A DNA stretch of 64,000 nucleotides from Sphingomonas alba (GCF_023516555.1 NZ_JAMGBD010000001.1:1746501-1810500); one strand, 5' to 3'. Counted from the first letter of the stretch, positions 52,496-63,024 are shown. The notes: generated from the letters alone by a model not told the origin. Translations and numbers: made by a program.

Positions 52496-53400
52496 CAGGC
52501 GGATCCCTGAATGGTAATGCCTTCGAGGCTGCTACGCGCAGCGAGGCTCGCAACATAGCGCGCTGCCTCGACCGACCAGCTACGGGCTTCGAGCATGTCC
52601 GCGATCCGGTCGCGTGCCATTTCGAACGGCATGGTGCGTCCACCAATGCGGCGGTGCAGCCGAAGGACGTGCCAGCCGTAACGCGACCGCACTGGTTCAC
52701 GTGAGATTGTCCCGGCTTCGAGGCGTTCAAGTCCGGCCTGAATCTCGCCGACAAGCTCGCCGCGCCGGATTTGACCCAAGGACCCGTCCTGCTTGGCCGA
52801 TGCGCACGCAGAATGGGTTCGGGCTGCGCTTGCGAATGCTGCCGGATCGTCGCCGATTTCGCGGGCAATGTTCCGCGCGCGCTCCAACGCCGAGCACCAG
52901 GCCTCCTCCGTTTCCGCTTCGGGCTCAATCAAGATGTGCGCGGCTTCAAACAGTTCGGCCGTGTTGAAGCGGTCGAGGTGACTCTCATAATATCGCTGGC
53001 ATTCGGTTTCGGAGGGAGCGGCCGGCTCGACGTCCTTTTCCAATAGGGCGCGAATTACCGCATCCTCCTCAACCTCAATTCGGCCGGCGTCGTCGGCCAT
53101 CGCTTCTGGCGCAAGGCCAATGCGACGTGCCTCCTGCAGCAGGAGTTCACGAACGGCGAGGGCCCGTGCAGCCTCGACCCAGGCAGTCTCGGCATCGGGA
53201 GCCGGGTGATGCTGGATTTCCTCCGCAATAGCCTCCGGCGTGATTTCAACGCCGTTGACCCGCACCTCGCCAAAGCTCGGCGGCGGAGGCAGCATCGGCT
53301 CAGGTCCACCGCAACCCCCACTCTCGCACGAACTCATCATCTTTGGCGCCGGCCGTTGGGCCGGGTCGCCGAGATTGATGACGTCAAGCCGCCGGCTCAT
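52495..53400 (-). CDS. Parvulin-type peptidyl-prolyl isomerase of the nar operon (NifM-like)
   Basis: 301 residues from ATG 53400, overlapping the narI stop. The N-terminal extension (SSCESGGCGGPEPMLPPPPS) has two Cys and a Pro run. The C-terminal parvulin domain has AELFEAAHILIEPEAE, DPAAFASAARTHSAC, QDGSLGQIRRGELV, EPVRSRYGWHVLRLHRRI. PpiC genes follow narI in pseudomonad nar operons. Likely helps fold the reductase. No signal peptide, so cytoplasmic. Confidence 0.85.
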   Translation of the reverse strand: MSRRLDVINLGDPAQRPAPKMMSSCESGGCGGPEPMLPPPPSFGEVRVNGVEITPEAIAEEIQHHPAPDAETAWVEAARALAVRELLLQEARRIGLAPEAMADDAGRIEVEEDAVIRALLEKDVEPAAPSETECQRYYESHLDRFNTAELFEAAHILIEPEAETEEAWCSALERARNIAREIGDDPAAFASAARTHSACASAKQDGSLGQIRRGELVGEIQAGLERLEAGTISREPVRSRYGWHVLRLHRRIGGRTMPFEMARDRIADMLEARSWSVEAARYVASLAARSSLEGITIQGSA

Positions 53401-54191
53401 GCGCCTTCCTGCCCGCTTTCCGCCTGCTGACGCAGGACGGTAGGGCCGCCATAACTCGGCGCACCGCCCGCGGGCCCGCGCGTTGGGGAGCGCGGGGCGT
53501 TCTTGGCGCGGCGAGTACGCACGATCTGGAAGCCCGGCCTCAGCAGGTACCAGACCGGCGCACTCCAGATGTGCACGAGCCGGGTGAATGGCGTGATCAG
53601 GAACAGGGTCAGGCCAAGCACGATATGGAGCTTGTAGACCAGAGCGACATCTCGAATGCGCTCGGGAGCCGCCGGGTCGAAGGTAAGCATGCCATTCGCC
53701 CACCCCATAAACTTCACCATCTCGCTGCCGTCGAGATATTTCATCGTCCAGTAGGTTGTCGCGATTCCCAGGGTCAGCTGAATCCAGATCAGCACGAGGA
53801 CCAGGATGTCTCCGAACGATGAACTTTTGCGGATGCGGGGGTCGAACAATCGCCGGTGGAGCAACAGTGAGCAACCAATGTAGGCGAGCACGCCGGCAAT
53901 GCCGCCGACCACGAGTGCTGCGGTCTGCTTGAAGCTATGGCTGATGCCAACCGCATCGAAGACGTTCACCGGCGTCAGCAGGCCGATGAAATGGCCCGCG
54001 AGCAGCACCAATATTCCCATGTGGAATAAGTTGGAGCCGAGAACCATCTGCCGCCGGCGCAGGAATTGGCTGGATTGGGTGCGCCAGCTGTACTGGTTGG
54101 AATCGAACCTGAGGATGCTACCGACGACCAGCACAGTGACGGCAAGGTAGGGATACCAGCCGAACGCAAGCTGGTTGATGAAAGCGGTCAT
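53397..54191 (-). CDS. narI: Respiratory nitrate reductase gamma subunit
   Basis: 264 residues from ATG 54191, overlapping narJ by four bases. Five membrane helices and the heme b His residues in SNLFHMGILVLLAGHFIGL and YKLHIVLGLTLFLITPFTRLVHIWS. It anchors NarGH and passes electrons from quinol. About 40 residues longer than the E. coli protein, with a Pro/Gly-rich C-terminal tail (PRSPTRGPAGGAPSYGGP). Confidence 0.95.
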   Translation of the reverse strand: MTAFINQLAFGWYPYLAVTVLVVGSILRFDSNQYSWRTQSSQFLRRRQMVLGSNLFHMGILVLLAGHFIGLLTPVNVFDAVGISHSFKQTAALVVGGIAGVLAYIGCSLLLHRRLFDPRIRKSSSFGDILVLVLIWIQLTLGIATTYWTMKYLDGSEMVKFMGWANGMLTFDPAAPERIRDVALVYKLHIVLGLTLFLITPFTRLVHIWSAPVWYLLRPGFQIVRTRRAKNAPRSPTRGPAGGAPSYGGPTVLRQQAESGQEGA

Positions 54192-54886
54192 GGAGCGGCC
54201 TCCTGATTGACCGGGCGGTTCGACGCCCGGATCTTTGCGACAACCCCTGTCGGGCCGCCCATTTCGTGAGCGCCGCCGATGTTGAAGGAGACGGGCGCCT
54301 CCTCCCACTCGGCGTCGATATCGGCGCCGTCTTCCGCCGGCGTATTCTGGTCGACGACGGCACGGGCGTCGGCGTCGACGCGGGCGCCGGCCAGTGCGAC
54401 AAGGCAGTGGAAGATCGCCGCATAGTCGCTCCCGCGCTGGTCAAGCCGCTCAGCTAAAGCAGCGAAGACGTGGCTCGGCTGGCCGAGCATGTCACGCGCT
54501 TCGGCCGGTGCCAGACAGGAGGCGTATTCGAGGAAGACCGGGACGAAATCTGGCAGCTCGCTGCCCTCAAGGAAAAAGCCGCTCTTCAGATATTGCTCGC
54601 CAAGGTCGATCATCGCCTGGCCACGCTCGCGGCTATCGCCGTGGACATGCTCGAACAGGTGAAGCGACAACGAACGCGAACGATCGAACAATTCGCTGTA
54701 GGCCGCCTGCAGGTCAAGGAGATCTTCGTTGGCCAAACGACGGAGCAGTGGCTCGAGCCGAGTGAGATCCTTCCTGCTCAGCAGGCCGTCGTTACGGAAC
54801 GCGCGATCTACTTCGGCAACGTTTGCCTGAAGATCAGGTGACGGATAGCCGAGCAGCGCAGCGAGGGCCTTGAGGGTCAGTTTCAT
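54188..54886 (-). CDS. narJ: Nitrate reductase assembly chaperone
   Basis: 232 residues. TorD-like helical chaperone with LKALAALLGYPSPDLQANV, LLDLQAAYSELFDRSRSLSLHLFEHVHGDSRERGQAM (family motif), YLKSGFFLEGSELPDFVPVFLEYAS. Needed for cofactor insertion into NarG. Overlaps narH by four bases. Confidence 0.95.
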   Translation of the reverse strand: MKLTLKALAALLGYPSPDLQANVAEVDRAFRNDGLLSRKDLTRLEPLLRRLANEDLLDLQAAYSELFDRSRSLSLHLFEHVHGDSRERGQAMIDLGEQYLKSGFFLEGSELPDFVPVFLEYASCLAPAEARDMLGQPSHVFAALAERLDQRGSDYAAIFHCLVALAGARVDADARAVVDQNTPAEDGADIDAEWEEAPVSFNIGGAHEMGGPTGVVAKIRASNRPVNQEAAP

Positions 54887-56418
54887 GACGGAATGTCCAT
54901 TCTGGGTTCGCGCTTCGTCCTGGCCTTGTCGGCACCGCCACCAAACAGATTGACCTTGGTCCTGCCTTGCGTGCCTTCTCGGAAGCCGAAACCGGAGGAA
55001 CCCCGAAGCACGAAGGCATCCTCGTCGAGCTCGCGGCGCGCAGTCGGAATGACGTAGCGATCCTCGTAGGCAGCGAGCGCCATGATCCGGTACATCTCCT
55101 CGATGCGCGCCCGGTCGAGGCCGACGCGCTCGGGTATCGACTCGTCGATCCGGCCTTCGATGCTTTTCGCCCGCATATAGGAGCGCATCGCCAGCATCCG
55201 TTCGAGCGCGGCGGCAATGGGCTCTTCATCGCCGGCGGTCAGAAGGTTGGCGAGATAGCGCAGAGGAATGCGCAGGGAGCGGACATCCGGCATGCCGTCG
55301 CGGGCCGAAATCTTGCCGGCTTCCGCTGCCGACTGGATTGGCGACAGCGGCGGCACGTACCAGACCATCGGCAATGTGCGGTATTCGGGATGGAGCGGGA
55401 AGGCGATCTTCCACTCGACCGCCATCTTGTAGACCGGCGATCGCATGGCCGCTTCCAGCCACTGGTCGGTGATGCCCTCGGCCCGTGCCGCTTCCTGAAC
55501 CGCGACATCGTTAGGATCGAGGAATACGCCAAGCTGCGCCGGGTATAGATCCTTGGGATCCTCGACGGACGCCGCCTCCTCGATCCGATCAGCATCGTAA
55601 AGGACGACACCAAGATAGCGGATGCGACCGACGCAGGTTTCCGAACAGACGGTTGGCTGGCCGGTCTCGATCCGCGGGTAGCAGAAGATGCACTTCTCGG
55701 ATTTCCCGGTCGCCCAATTGTAGTAGATCTTCTTGTAGGGGCAGCCGGACACACACATCCGCCAGCCGCGGCACTTCTCCTGGTCGATGAGGACTATGCC
55801 GTCCTCTGCGCGCTTGTAGATTGCGCCCGAGGGGCAGGAGGCCAGGCATGACGGGTTGAGGCAGTGCTCGCACAGCCTCGGTAAGTACATCATGAACGTC
55901 TTTTCGAACTGGCCGTAAATCTCCTTTTCGACCCCTTCGAAATTGTAGTCGTGGCTGCGCTTTTCGAACTCGCCGCCAAGCATGTCTTCCCAGTTGCCGC
56001 TCCACTCGATCTTGTTGAGCTTTTCGCCGGTCACCAGGGATCGGGGCCGGGCCGTGGGCTGAGCCTGAAGCTCCGGCGCTGACTGGAGCCATTCATATTC
56101 AAATGTGTACGGCTCGTAGAAATCGTCGATTTCCGGAAGATGCGGGTTGGCGAAGATCTTTGAGAGGATGCGCCACTTGGCGCCCTGCCGCGGTACAATC
56201 TTCCCGTTCTTCTTGCGGATCCAGCCGCCCTTCCACCGCTCTTGGTTTTCCCAGTCCTTGGGATAGCCGATGCCAGGCTTGGTCTCGACGTTGTTGAACC
56301 AGACGTATTCCATGCCTTCGCGGTTGGTCCACACGTTCTTGCAGGTGATCGAGCAGGTGTGGCAGCCGATGCACTTGTCGAGGTTGAGGACCATCGCGAT
56401 CTGAGCCCGAACCTTCAT
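54883..56418 (-). CDS. narH: Respiratory nitrate reductase beta subunit
   Basis: 511 residues. Four Fe-S clusters: CIGCHTCSITCKNVW, CEHCLNPSCLASCPSGAI, CRGWRMCVSGCPYKKI (Trp for one Cys, as in the [3Fe-4S] cluster) and KCIFCYPRIETGQPTVCSETCVG. It moves electrons from NarI to NarG. Normal length. Overlaps narG by four bases. Confidence 0.98.
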   Translation of the reverse strand: MKVRAQIAMVLNLDKCIGCHTCSITCKNVWTNREGMEYVWFNNVETKPGIGYPKDWENQERWKGGWIRKKNGKIVPRQGAKWRILSKIFANPHLPEIDDFYEPYTFEYEWLQSAPELQAQPTARPRSLVTGEKLNKIEWSGNWEDMLGGEFEKRSHDYNFEGVEKEIYGQFEKTFMMYLPRLCEHCLNPSCLASCPSGAIYKRAEDGIVLIDQEKCRGWRMCVSGCPYKKIYYNWATGKSEKCIFCYPRIETGQPTVCSETCVGRIRYLGVVLYDADRIEEAASVEDPKDLYPAQLGVFLDPNDVAVQEAARAEGITDQWLEAAMRSPVYKMAVEWKIAFPLHPEYRTLPMVWYVPPLSPIQSAAEAGKISARDGMPDVRSLRIPLRYLANLLTAGDEEPIAAALERMLAMRSYMRAKSIEGRIDESIPERVGLDRARIEEMYRIMALAAYEDRYVIPTARRELDEDAFVLRGSSGFGFREGTQGRTKVNLFGGGADKARTKREPRMDIPS

Positions 56419-59400
56419 TGCGCCACCTCCTTTCCGGAGGCCGCGGCACCTCTGACGCCCGTCCCCCAGTCAGCCGTGCCGCCCTCGACGTTGGCGGAAT
56501 CATCGGCCGCCTTGTCGAACCAGTTCACCTCGCTCATCTTGCGGACAATTACGAACTCGTCGCGGTTGGCGCCGACGGTTCCGTAGTAATTGAAGCCGTA
56601 GGCGAGCTGCACATAACCGCCGATCATGTGCGTCGGCTTCATGTTGATGCGGGTGACGCTGTTGTGGATGCCGCCGCGCTGGCCGGTGATTTCCGAGCCG
56701 ACAGTGTTCACCAGCTTTTCTTGCGCATGGTACATGATCGCCGAGCCGGGCATGATCCGCTGGGACACAATTGCCCGGGCTGTCAGCGCGCCGTTGACGT
56801 TGAATACTTCGATCCAGTCGTTGTCGACGATCCCCGCAACCTTGGCGTCGTCCTCGCTGATCCACACCGTCGGCCCGCCGCGACTGAGGCTGAGCATGAT
56901 CAGGTTCTCAGTGTAGGTCGAATGGATGCCCCACTTCTGGTGCGGGGTCAGAATGTTCAGCAGAATCTCCGTGTTGCCGTTCGGAAGCTTGCCGAGCACC
57001 TGGCGAACGGTCTTCGTGTCGATCGGCGGCCGCCAGGTGACAAAGCCCTCACCGAACGCGCGCATCCACTGGTGGTCCTGATAAAGTTGCTGCCGGCCGG
57101 TCAGCGTCCGCCACGGAATGAGTTCATGGACGTTCGTGTAGCCGGCATTGTAGCAGACGTGTTCGCTTTCCAGACCTGACCAGGTCGGCGATGAGATGAT
57201 CTTGCGGGGCTGCGCGGCGACGTCGCGGAAGCGGATTTTCTCCTCCTCCTTGCCCTCGGCGAGGTGGCCGTGATCGCGACCGGTGATCTTGCCGAGCGCT
57301 TCCCATGCCTTGACCGCGACCTCGCCGTTCGTTTCCGGCGCGAGCATCAGGATCGTCTCACAAGCATCGATATCGCTATCAACCTTGGGCCGCCCCTCGG
57401 TCGGGCCGTCTAGCACGCGACCGTTGAGGTCGCCGAGCAGCTCGACCTCGCGCGTGGTGTCCCAGCCGATCCCCTTGCCGCCGTTGCCCAGTCTTTCCAG
57501 CAGCGGACCCAATGACGTGAACCGAGCGTAGGTCTCGGGATAGTTGCGCTCGACGAGCGCGATCGACGACATGGTCTTGCCCGGGACCGGCTCGCATTCG
57601 CCTTTCAGCCAGTCCTTCGGTTCATAGGGCTGCGCGAGCTCGCCAGGAGTGTCGTGCTGGATCGGTGTCATGACCACATCGTGCTCGACGCCCAGCACCT
57701 CGGGAGCGACGTCGGAGAATTTCTTGGCGATCGCGCGGAAGATGTTCCAATCGCTCTTGGTTTCCCAGGCCGGATCAACCGCCGCCGACAAGGGGTGGAT
57801 GAACGGGTGCATGTCCGACGTGTTGAGGTCGTGCTTCTCGTACCAGGTGGCCGTCGGCAGCACGATGTCAGAGTAGATGCTGGTCGTCGACATGCGGAAG
57901 TCGATGTTGACCATGAGGTCGAGTTTCCCGACCGGCGCCTCGTCGCGCCAGACAACGTCCTTGGGTCGATCAAGGCCGGCATCCTCATCGTCAGTGCCGA
58001 TGACCCCATGCATCGAGCCGACAAGATGCTTGAGAAAGTATTCGTGGCCCTTGCCGCTGGCTCCGAGAACGTTGGAGCGCCAGAAGAACATGTTCCGCGG
58101 CCAGTTAATCGGGTTGTCGGGGTCGAGGCAGGCGGGCTTCAGCTCGCCTGATTTAAGTCCTTCGACCACCGTCGCCGACGCATCTCCGCCAGCTTCCCGG
58201 ATCTTCCGACCAAGCTCGATCGGATTCGTGTCGAACTGAGGCGCGGACGGCAGCCACCCCATCCGCTCGGCCTTGACGTTGTAATCGATAAGGCTGCCCG
58301 ACCAGTCTCCTTCCGGCGCCAAGGGCGAAAGGATTTCGGACATGCGGAGCGACTCATAACGCCACTGATCGGTATGGGCGTAGAAGAAGCTCGTTCCATT
58401 CATCTGCCTTGGCGGTCGCGACCAGTCGAGGCCGAATGCCAGCGGCAGCCACCCCGTCTGCGGCCGAAGCTTTTCCTGGCCGACATAGTGTGACCAGCCG
58501 CCGCCCGACTGGCCGATGCAGCCGCACATGACGAGCAGCGCGATGATCCCGCGATAGCTCATGTCCATGTGGTACCAATGGTTCAGACCCGCACCGAGGA
58601 TGACCATTGAGCGGCCCTTGGTGATCTCGGCATTGGCGGCAAATTCACGCGCAACCTGAATAATCGCCTCCCGCGGTACGCCGGTGACCTTCTCGGCCCA
58701 GGCGGGGGTGAACGGCGTATCGTCGTCAAAGCCGGACGCGACGTTACTTCCGCCGAAGCCGCGATCGACGCCGTAATTTGCGCAGAAGAGGTCGAAGACC
58801 GTCGCCACCGCACAGCTGCTGCCGTCGGCGAGCTTGACCTGCTTCACCGGTATGTTGCGAAGCAGGACTTCGCTGTGGTCGGTCGCGACGAAATCGTGCG
58901 GCGCATCACTTCCGAAGTAAGGGAATGCAACGGGGACGATCTCGTCATGGTCACCGGCGAGAGTAGTGCGAAGCCGTACATCCTTGCCTTTCCCGTCCTT
59001 CTCCTCGAGATTCCATTTGCCCTGCTTGTCCCACCGGTGTCCGGCCGAGCCCGCGGGCGCGACAAATTTCCCGCTGCCTTCGTCGATGGCGACCATCTTC
59101 CAGTCGACATTCTCTTTTTCGCCGAGCGCGCCCTTGATGTCGGCGGCGCGAAGCATTCGGTCGGGAACCAGGGTTCCGTCCTTGTCGACAAGCTTCACCA
59201 GCAGCGGGAAGTCGGAATATTTGCGCGTGTAATCGGCGAAATATTCAGCCTGCCGCTCGACGTAGAATTCCTTGAGAACAACGTGCCCCAAGGCCATCGC
59301 CAGGGCGGCGTCGGTCCCCTGTTTCGGATGCAGCCACATGTCGGAGAATTTAGCCGCTTCGTTGAAATCCGGCGCGATGACGACGCTCTTGGCGCCGCGA

Positions 59401-60215
59401 TAGCGAACTTCCGAATAGAAATGCGCGTCGGGCGCGCGGGTCATCGGGATGTTCGAACCCCAGACGAGCAGGAAGCCGGCGTTGTACCAATCGGCGCTTT
59501 CGGGAACGTCGGTTTGCTCGCCCCAGGTCTGCGGCGACGACGGCGGTAGGTCGCAATACCAGTCGTAGAAGCTCAGCAGGTTGCCGCCGATCAGCGACAG
59601 GTAGCGGCTGCCGGCCGCATAAGAGATCATCGACATGGCGGGGATGGGCGAGAAGCCGGCAATGCGGTCAGGGCCATATTCTTTGATCGTGTAGGCGTTT
59701 GCGGCCGCGATGATCTCGGTGACCTCGTCCCAGCCAACGCGGACGAAGCCGCCGCGCCCGCGCTTCGCAACCCAGTCCCGGCGCTTGTCCGTGTCTTGGA
59801 CGATCGACTTCCAGGCGGCGACCGGAGTCATGGTCTTGCGCGCTTGACGCCAGTGGCGAACGAGTCGCGCACGTACGAGCGGATATTTGATGCGGGTCCC
59901 GGAGTAGAGATACCAGCTGTAGCTTGCTCCACGCGGGCAACCGCGGGGCTCATGATTGGGAAGATCGGGCCGGGTGCGCGGATAGTCGGTTTGCTGGGTT
60001 TCCCAGGTGACGATGCCGCCCTTCACGTAGATTTTCCACGAACAGGAACCGGTGCAATTCACGCCATGGGTGGAGCGGACGATCTTATCCGCGGCCCAGC
60101 GCTTCCGATACGCGTCCTCCCAATCCCGCGCTTCGTTCGTCGTGATTCCGTGACCGTCGGAAAACTTCTCCTGGGTACGCCGAAAGTAGGTGAGGCGATC
60201 GAGAAAATGACTCAT
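56415..60215 (-). CDS. narG: Respiratory nitrate reductase alpha subunit
   Basis: 1266 residues, typical of membrane-bound NarG (E. coli 1247). The N-terminal FS0 region has HGVNCTGSCSWKIYVKGG and RGCPRGASYSW; the Mo-ligand Asp is in YDWYCDLPPSSPQTWGEQTDV. Substrate-binding domains SNIPMTRAPDAHFYSEVRYRG and LSLSRGGPTVWISEDDAKVAG follow. Bis-MGD dependent, cytoplasmic face. Eleven bases after narK. Confidence 0.98.
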   Translation of the reverse strand: MSHFLDRLTYFRRTQEKFSDGHGITTNEARDWEDAYRKRWAADKIVRSTHGVNCTGSCSWKIYVKGGIVTWETQQTDYPRTRPDLPNHEPRGCPRGASYSWYLYSGTRIKYPLVRARLVRHWRQARKTMTPVAAWKSIVQDTDKRRDWVAKRGRGGFVRVGWDEVTEIIAAANAYTIKEYGPDRIAGFSPIPAMSMISYAAGSRYLSLIGGNLLSFYDWYCDLPPSSPQTWGEQTDVPESADWYNAGFLLVWGSNIPMTRAPDAHFYSEVRYRGAKSVVIAPDFNEAAKFSDMWLHPKQGTDAALAMALGHVVLKEFYVERQAEYFADYTRKYSDFPLLVKLVDKDGTLVPDRMLRAADIKGALGEKENVDWKMVAIDEGSGKFVAPAGSAGHRWDKQGKWNLEEKDGKGKDVRLRTTLAGDHDEIVPVAFPYFGSDAPHDFVATDHSEVLLRNIPVKQVKLADGSSCAVATVFDLFCANYGVDRGFGGSNVASGFDDDTPFTPAWAEKVTGVPREAIIQVAREFAANAEITKGRSMVILGAGLNHWYHMDMSYRGIIALLVMCGCIGQSGGGWSHYVGQEKLRPQTGWLPLAFGLDWSRPPRQMNGTSFFYAHTDQWRYESLRMSEILSPLAPEGDWSGSLIDYNVKAERMGWLPSAPQFDTNPIELGRKIREAGGDASATVVEGLKSGELKPACLDPDNPINWPRNMFFWRSNVLGASGKGHEYFLKHLVGSMHGVIGTDDEDAGLDRPKDVVWRDEAPVGKLDLMVNIDFRMSTTSIYSDIVLPTATWYEKHDLNTSDMHPFIHPLSAAVDPAWETKSDWNIFRAIAKKFSDVAPEVLGVEHDVVMTPIQHDTPGELAQPYEPKDWLKGECEPVPGKTMSSIALVERNYPETYARFTSLGPLLERLGNGGKGIGWDTTREVELLGDLNGRVLDGPTEGRPKVDSDIDACETILMLAPETNGEVAVKAWEALGKITGRDHGHLAEGKEEEKIRFRDVAAQPRKIISSPTWSGLESEHVCYNAGYTNVHELIPWRTLTGRQQLYQDHQWMRAFGEGFVTWRPPIDTKTVRQVLGKLPNGNTEILLNILTPHQKWGIHSTYTENLIMLSLSRGGPTVWISEDDAKVAGIVDNDWIEVFNVNGALTARAIVSQRIMPGSAIMYHAQEKLVNTVGSEITGQRGGIHNSVTRINMKPTHMIGGYVQLAYGFNYYGTVGANRDEFVIVRKMSEVNWFDKAADDSANVEGGTADWGTGVRGAAASGKEVAQ

Positions 60216-60226
60216 CTATTCATCCT

Positions 60227-62959
60227 TCAGGCGGGCACGGTGGATGGCGGGGTAGAAGACAATTTGCGCTCGAGGTCGCGCAACACGCCGCGCGGGCCGC
60301 TGTACGCGAACCAGGTCAGGGCGGCGCAGCTGACGTAGAAGAAGAGGAAGCCCCAGAGCGCGACATTGGCTGTACCGGTCAGCTGGATGGACGAACCATA
60401 GGCCTTCGGGATGTAAAAGGCGCCATAAGCAGCGATTGCGGAGATGAAGCCGATCACGGCCGCGGATTCACGCTCCGCCTGCATGCGTCGGTCGGCTTCC
60501 GGAAGCGCGGCTTCGGTGCGATCGATTTCACGGCGCATGATGCCGGGCACCATCTGGAAGGTTGACGCGTTGCCGACCCCGCTCGCGACGAACAACAGCA
60601 GGACCATCGCGAAGAAGCCGCCGAAGCTCTGCGCATCAAGGAACCAGATCATACCGAGGATCGCGGCGATCTGAACGGTGAACACCCAGAAGCTGACGCG
60701 GGCGCCGCCGTAACGGTCCGATACCCATCCGGTCGCCGCGCGTGAGATCGCGCCCAAGAGAGGGCCGACAAACGCATATTTGAGTGCGTTGACCTCAGGG
60801 AAGACCAGCTTGGCCAGCAACGGGAAGCCGGCTGACATGCCGATGAAGGTGCCGAAGGTGCCTGTGTAGAGCCAGCACATCAGCCAAGTGTGCAGACGTC
60901 CGAAGATGGTCGCCTGGTCGGCGAACGATGACTTGGCGCTCAGAATGTCATTCATGCCAAACCATGCGACGATCGCGCCGACCATGATCAGCGGGACCCA
61001 AATGAAGCCGGCGTTCTGCATCCAAAGCTGGGTGCCGTCCGAGGCTACCTGCCCATGGCCACCGAGGAAGCCGAACAGGCTCATCGTGACGACGAGTGGA
61101 ACGAGGAACTGCATGAGGCTAACGCCTAGGTTGCCGAGTCCAGCGTTGAGCGCGAGCGCATTGCCCTTCTCCTTCTTCGGGAAGAAGAAGCTGATGTTCG
61201 CCATCGACGATGCGAAGTTGCCACCGCCGAGCCCGCAGAGGAGGGCGAGCACGAGGAAGATCAGGTAGGGGGTGTCAGGCGACTGAACCGCGTAACCGAT
61301 CCCGAATGCCGGAATCAGCAACGACCCGGTCGACAGGGTCGTCCATAGACGGCCGCCGAAAATTGGGACCAGGAAGGCGTAGAAGATACGAAGCGTCGCT
61401 CCGGAAAGCCCCGGCAGTGCAGCTAGCCAGAATAGCTGGTCGGTGGTGAAATCGAAGCCAATCGCGGGCAGGCGAGCGACGACGACGCTCCACACCATCC
61501 AGACGGCGAAGGACAGCATCAGGCAGTAAGTCGAGATCCAGAGGTTGCGACGGGCCACGGCGCGACCGCCACTCCGCCAGAACTCCTCATCCTCGGGCCG
61601 CCAATCTGCAATCGGGCCAGCGCGGCGCGCCGGTATTTCGATGTCCGGCTCTCCAAGGCCGCGCATTTCGGGCAGTTCCGGGACTTGGCCCGCGCGTCCT
61701 GCGCGTATTGCCGACCGCTCCATTTGCCGGATGGCAAAGTGCATCCACGCGAGTGCGACCGATACTAGGACGAACAGAAGCACGAAGCAGCTCGTCCAGA
61801 CGCCAGTCAGGTCGTTGAGCGCGCCGAATGCGAGCGGCAGAACAAAGCCGCCGAGGCCGCCGACCATGCCGACGAGGCCGCCGACCGCGCCAACGTGGTT
61901 GGGATAATAGACGGGGATATGCTTGAACACCGCAGCCTTGCCGAGGCTCATGAAGAAGCCCAGCACGAAGATGGTGACCAGGAACGGCACCAAGCCCATC
62001 TCGGTGCGGAAGGTGATTGGGCCGCGGACTCCGTCGATGATGTAGGTCGTCGGCGGATAGGAAAGCATGAAGGTGGTCAGCACCGAAATGCCGAAGGTCA
62101 CGTACAGCACCGACCGAGCCCCATACCGATCGGCAAGCTTGCCTCCGTAGATGCGGAACAGGCTGGCCGGCACCGAGTAAAAGGCCGCGAGCATGCCGGC
62201 GGTTTTCACGTCGAGATGATAGACGCCCATGAGGTAGCGGGGCAGCCACAACGCCAAGGCTACGAAGGCGCCGAAGACAAAGAAATAATAGAGCGCAAAC
62301 CGCCAGACCTGCAGGTTCCTAAGGACGGCCAGCTGGCTGCTCATTGCAGCCGCCTTGCTGCCTGACTTGGCCCGCTCGACCTGCTCGGGATCTTCTTTCG
62401 TGAAAGCGAGGAAGAGCACGGACGTAACGATCAAGGCTGCCGCCCAGACCTGGGCCACGGCCTGCCAGCCCATTGCGACCATGACGAAGGGCGCAAGGAA
62501 TTTGGTCACGGCGGCGCCGACGTTTCCCGCTCCGAAGATACCGAGCGCCAGCCCCTGTTTCTCCTTCGGGAAGAATTTCGAAACGTAGCTGACTCCGACG
62601 GAAAAACCGCCGCCGGCAATGCCTACGCCAAGCGCTGCAACCAGCAGCTCGCCATAGGTGTCGGCGTAGGAAGTCAGGAAGGTCGCGATTGCGGCGGCGA
62701 TCATGACGCCGGCAAAGACTCGGCGGCCTCCAAACTGATCGGCCCAGATGCCGAGGATGACGCGCGTCAGGGAGCCGGTGAGGATCGGGGTTCCAACCAG
62801 CAGGCCGAATTCGGTCTCGGACAGGCCGAGCCGCTCCTTCACGCCGATGCCGATGATCGAAAAGATCGTCCAAACCGCAAAGCAGACCGTAAAGGCGATC
62901 GTGCTCGACCAGAGCGCCCGGCTGGCACCTGGAGCTGGCTGACCGCTCCCTCTAATCAT
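60227..62959 (-). CDS. narK: Fused nitrate/nitrite transporter NarK1-NarK2
   Basis: 910 residues made of two MFS units: one about residues 1-430, ending with AIRQMERSAIRAG, and one about 470-900, joined by a hydrophilic linker. Both have the nitrate signature regions (FGAGNVGAAVTKFLAPF; NAGLGNLGVSLMQFLVPLV). Such fusions are known in Paracoccus: the first half resembles a nitrate/proton symporter and the second a nitrate/nitrite exchanger. The gene starts the nar transcript. An FNR-like box lies about 72 bp before it. Confidence 0.95.
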   Translation of the reverse strand: MIRGSGQPAPGASRALWSSTIAFTVCFAVWTIFSIIGIGVKERLGLSETEFGLLVGTPILTGSLTRVILGIWADQFGGRRVFAGVMIAAAIATFLTSYADTYGELLVAALGVGIAGGGFSVGVSYVSKFFPKEKQGLALGIFGAGNVGAAVTKFLAPFVMVAMGWQAVAQVWAAALIVTSVLFLAFTKEDPEQVERAKSGSKAAAMSSQLAVLRNLQVWRFALYYFFVFGAFVALALWLPRYLMGVYHLDVKTAGMLAAFYSVPASLFRIYGGKLADRYGARSVLYVTFGISVLTTFMLSYPPTTYIIDGVRGPITFRTEMGLVPFLVTIFVLGFFMSLGKAAVFKHIPVYYPNHVGAVGGLVGMVGGLGGFVLPLAFGALNDLTGVWTSCFVLLFVLVSVALAWMHFAIRQMERSAIRAGRAGQVPELPEMRGLGEPDIEIPARRAGPIADWRPEDEEFWRSGGRAVARRNLWISTYCLMLSFAVWMVWSVVVARLPAIGFDFTTDQLFWLAALPGLSGATLRIFYAFLVPIFGGRLWTTLSTGSLLIPAFGIGYAVQSPDTPYLIFLVLALLCGLGGGNFASSMANISFFFPKKEKGNALALNAGLGNLGVSLMQFLVPLVVTMSLFGFLGGHGQVASDGTQLWMQNAGFIWVPLIMVGAIVAWFGMNDILSAKSSFADQATIFGRLHTWLMCWLYTGTFGTFIGMSAGFPLLAKLVFPEVNALKYAFVGPLLGAISRAATGWVSDRYGGARVSFWVFTVQIAAILGMIWFLDAQSFGGFFAMVLLLFVASGVGNASTFQMVPGIMRREIDRTEAALPEADRRMQAERESAAVIGFISAIAAYGAFYIPKAYGSSIQLTGTANVALWGFLFFYVSCAALTWFAYSGPRGVLRDLERKLSSTPPSTVPA

Positions 62960-63024
62960 CGCGCTTCTCCTGCAAACCGAATCTGGTTGCAGCTTGCCTC
63001 TGGCAAGAATGAGCAGGGCGGCGA

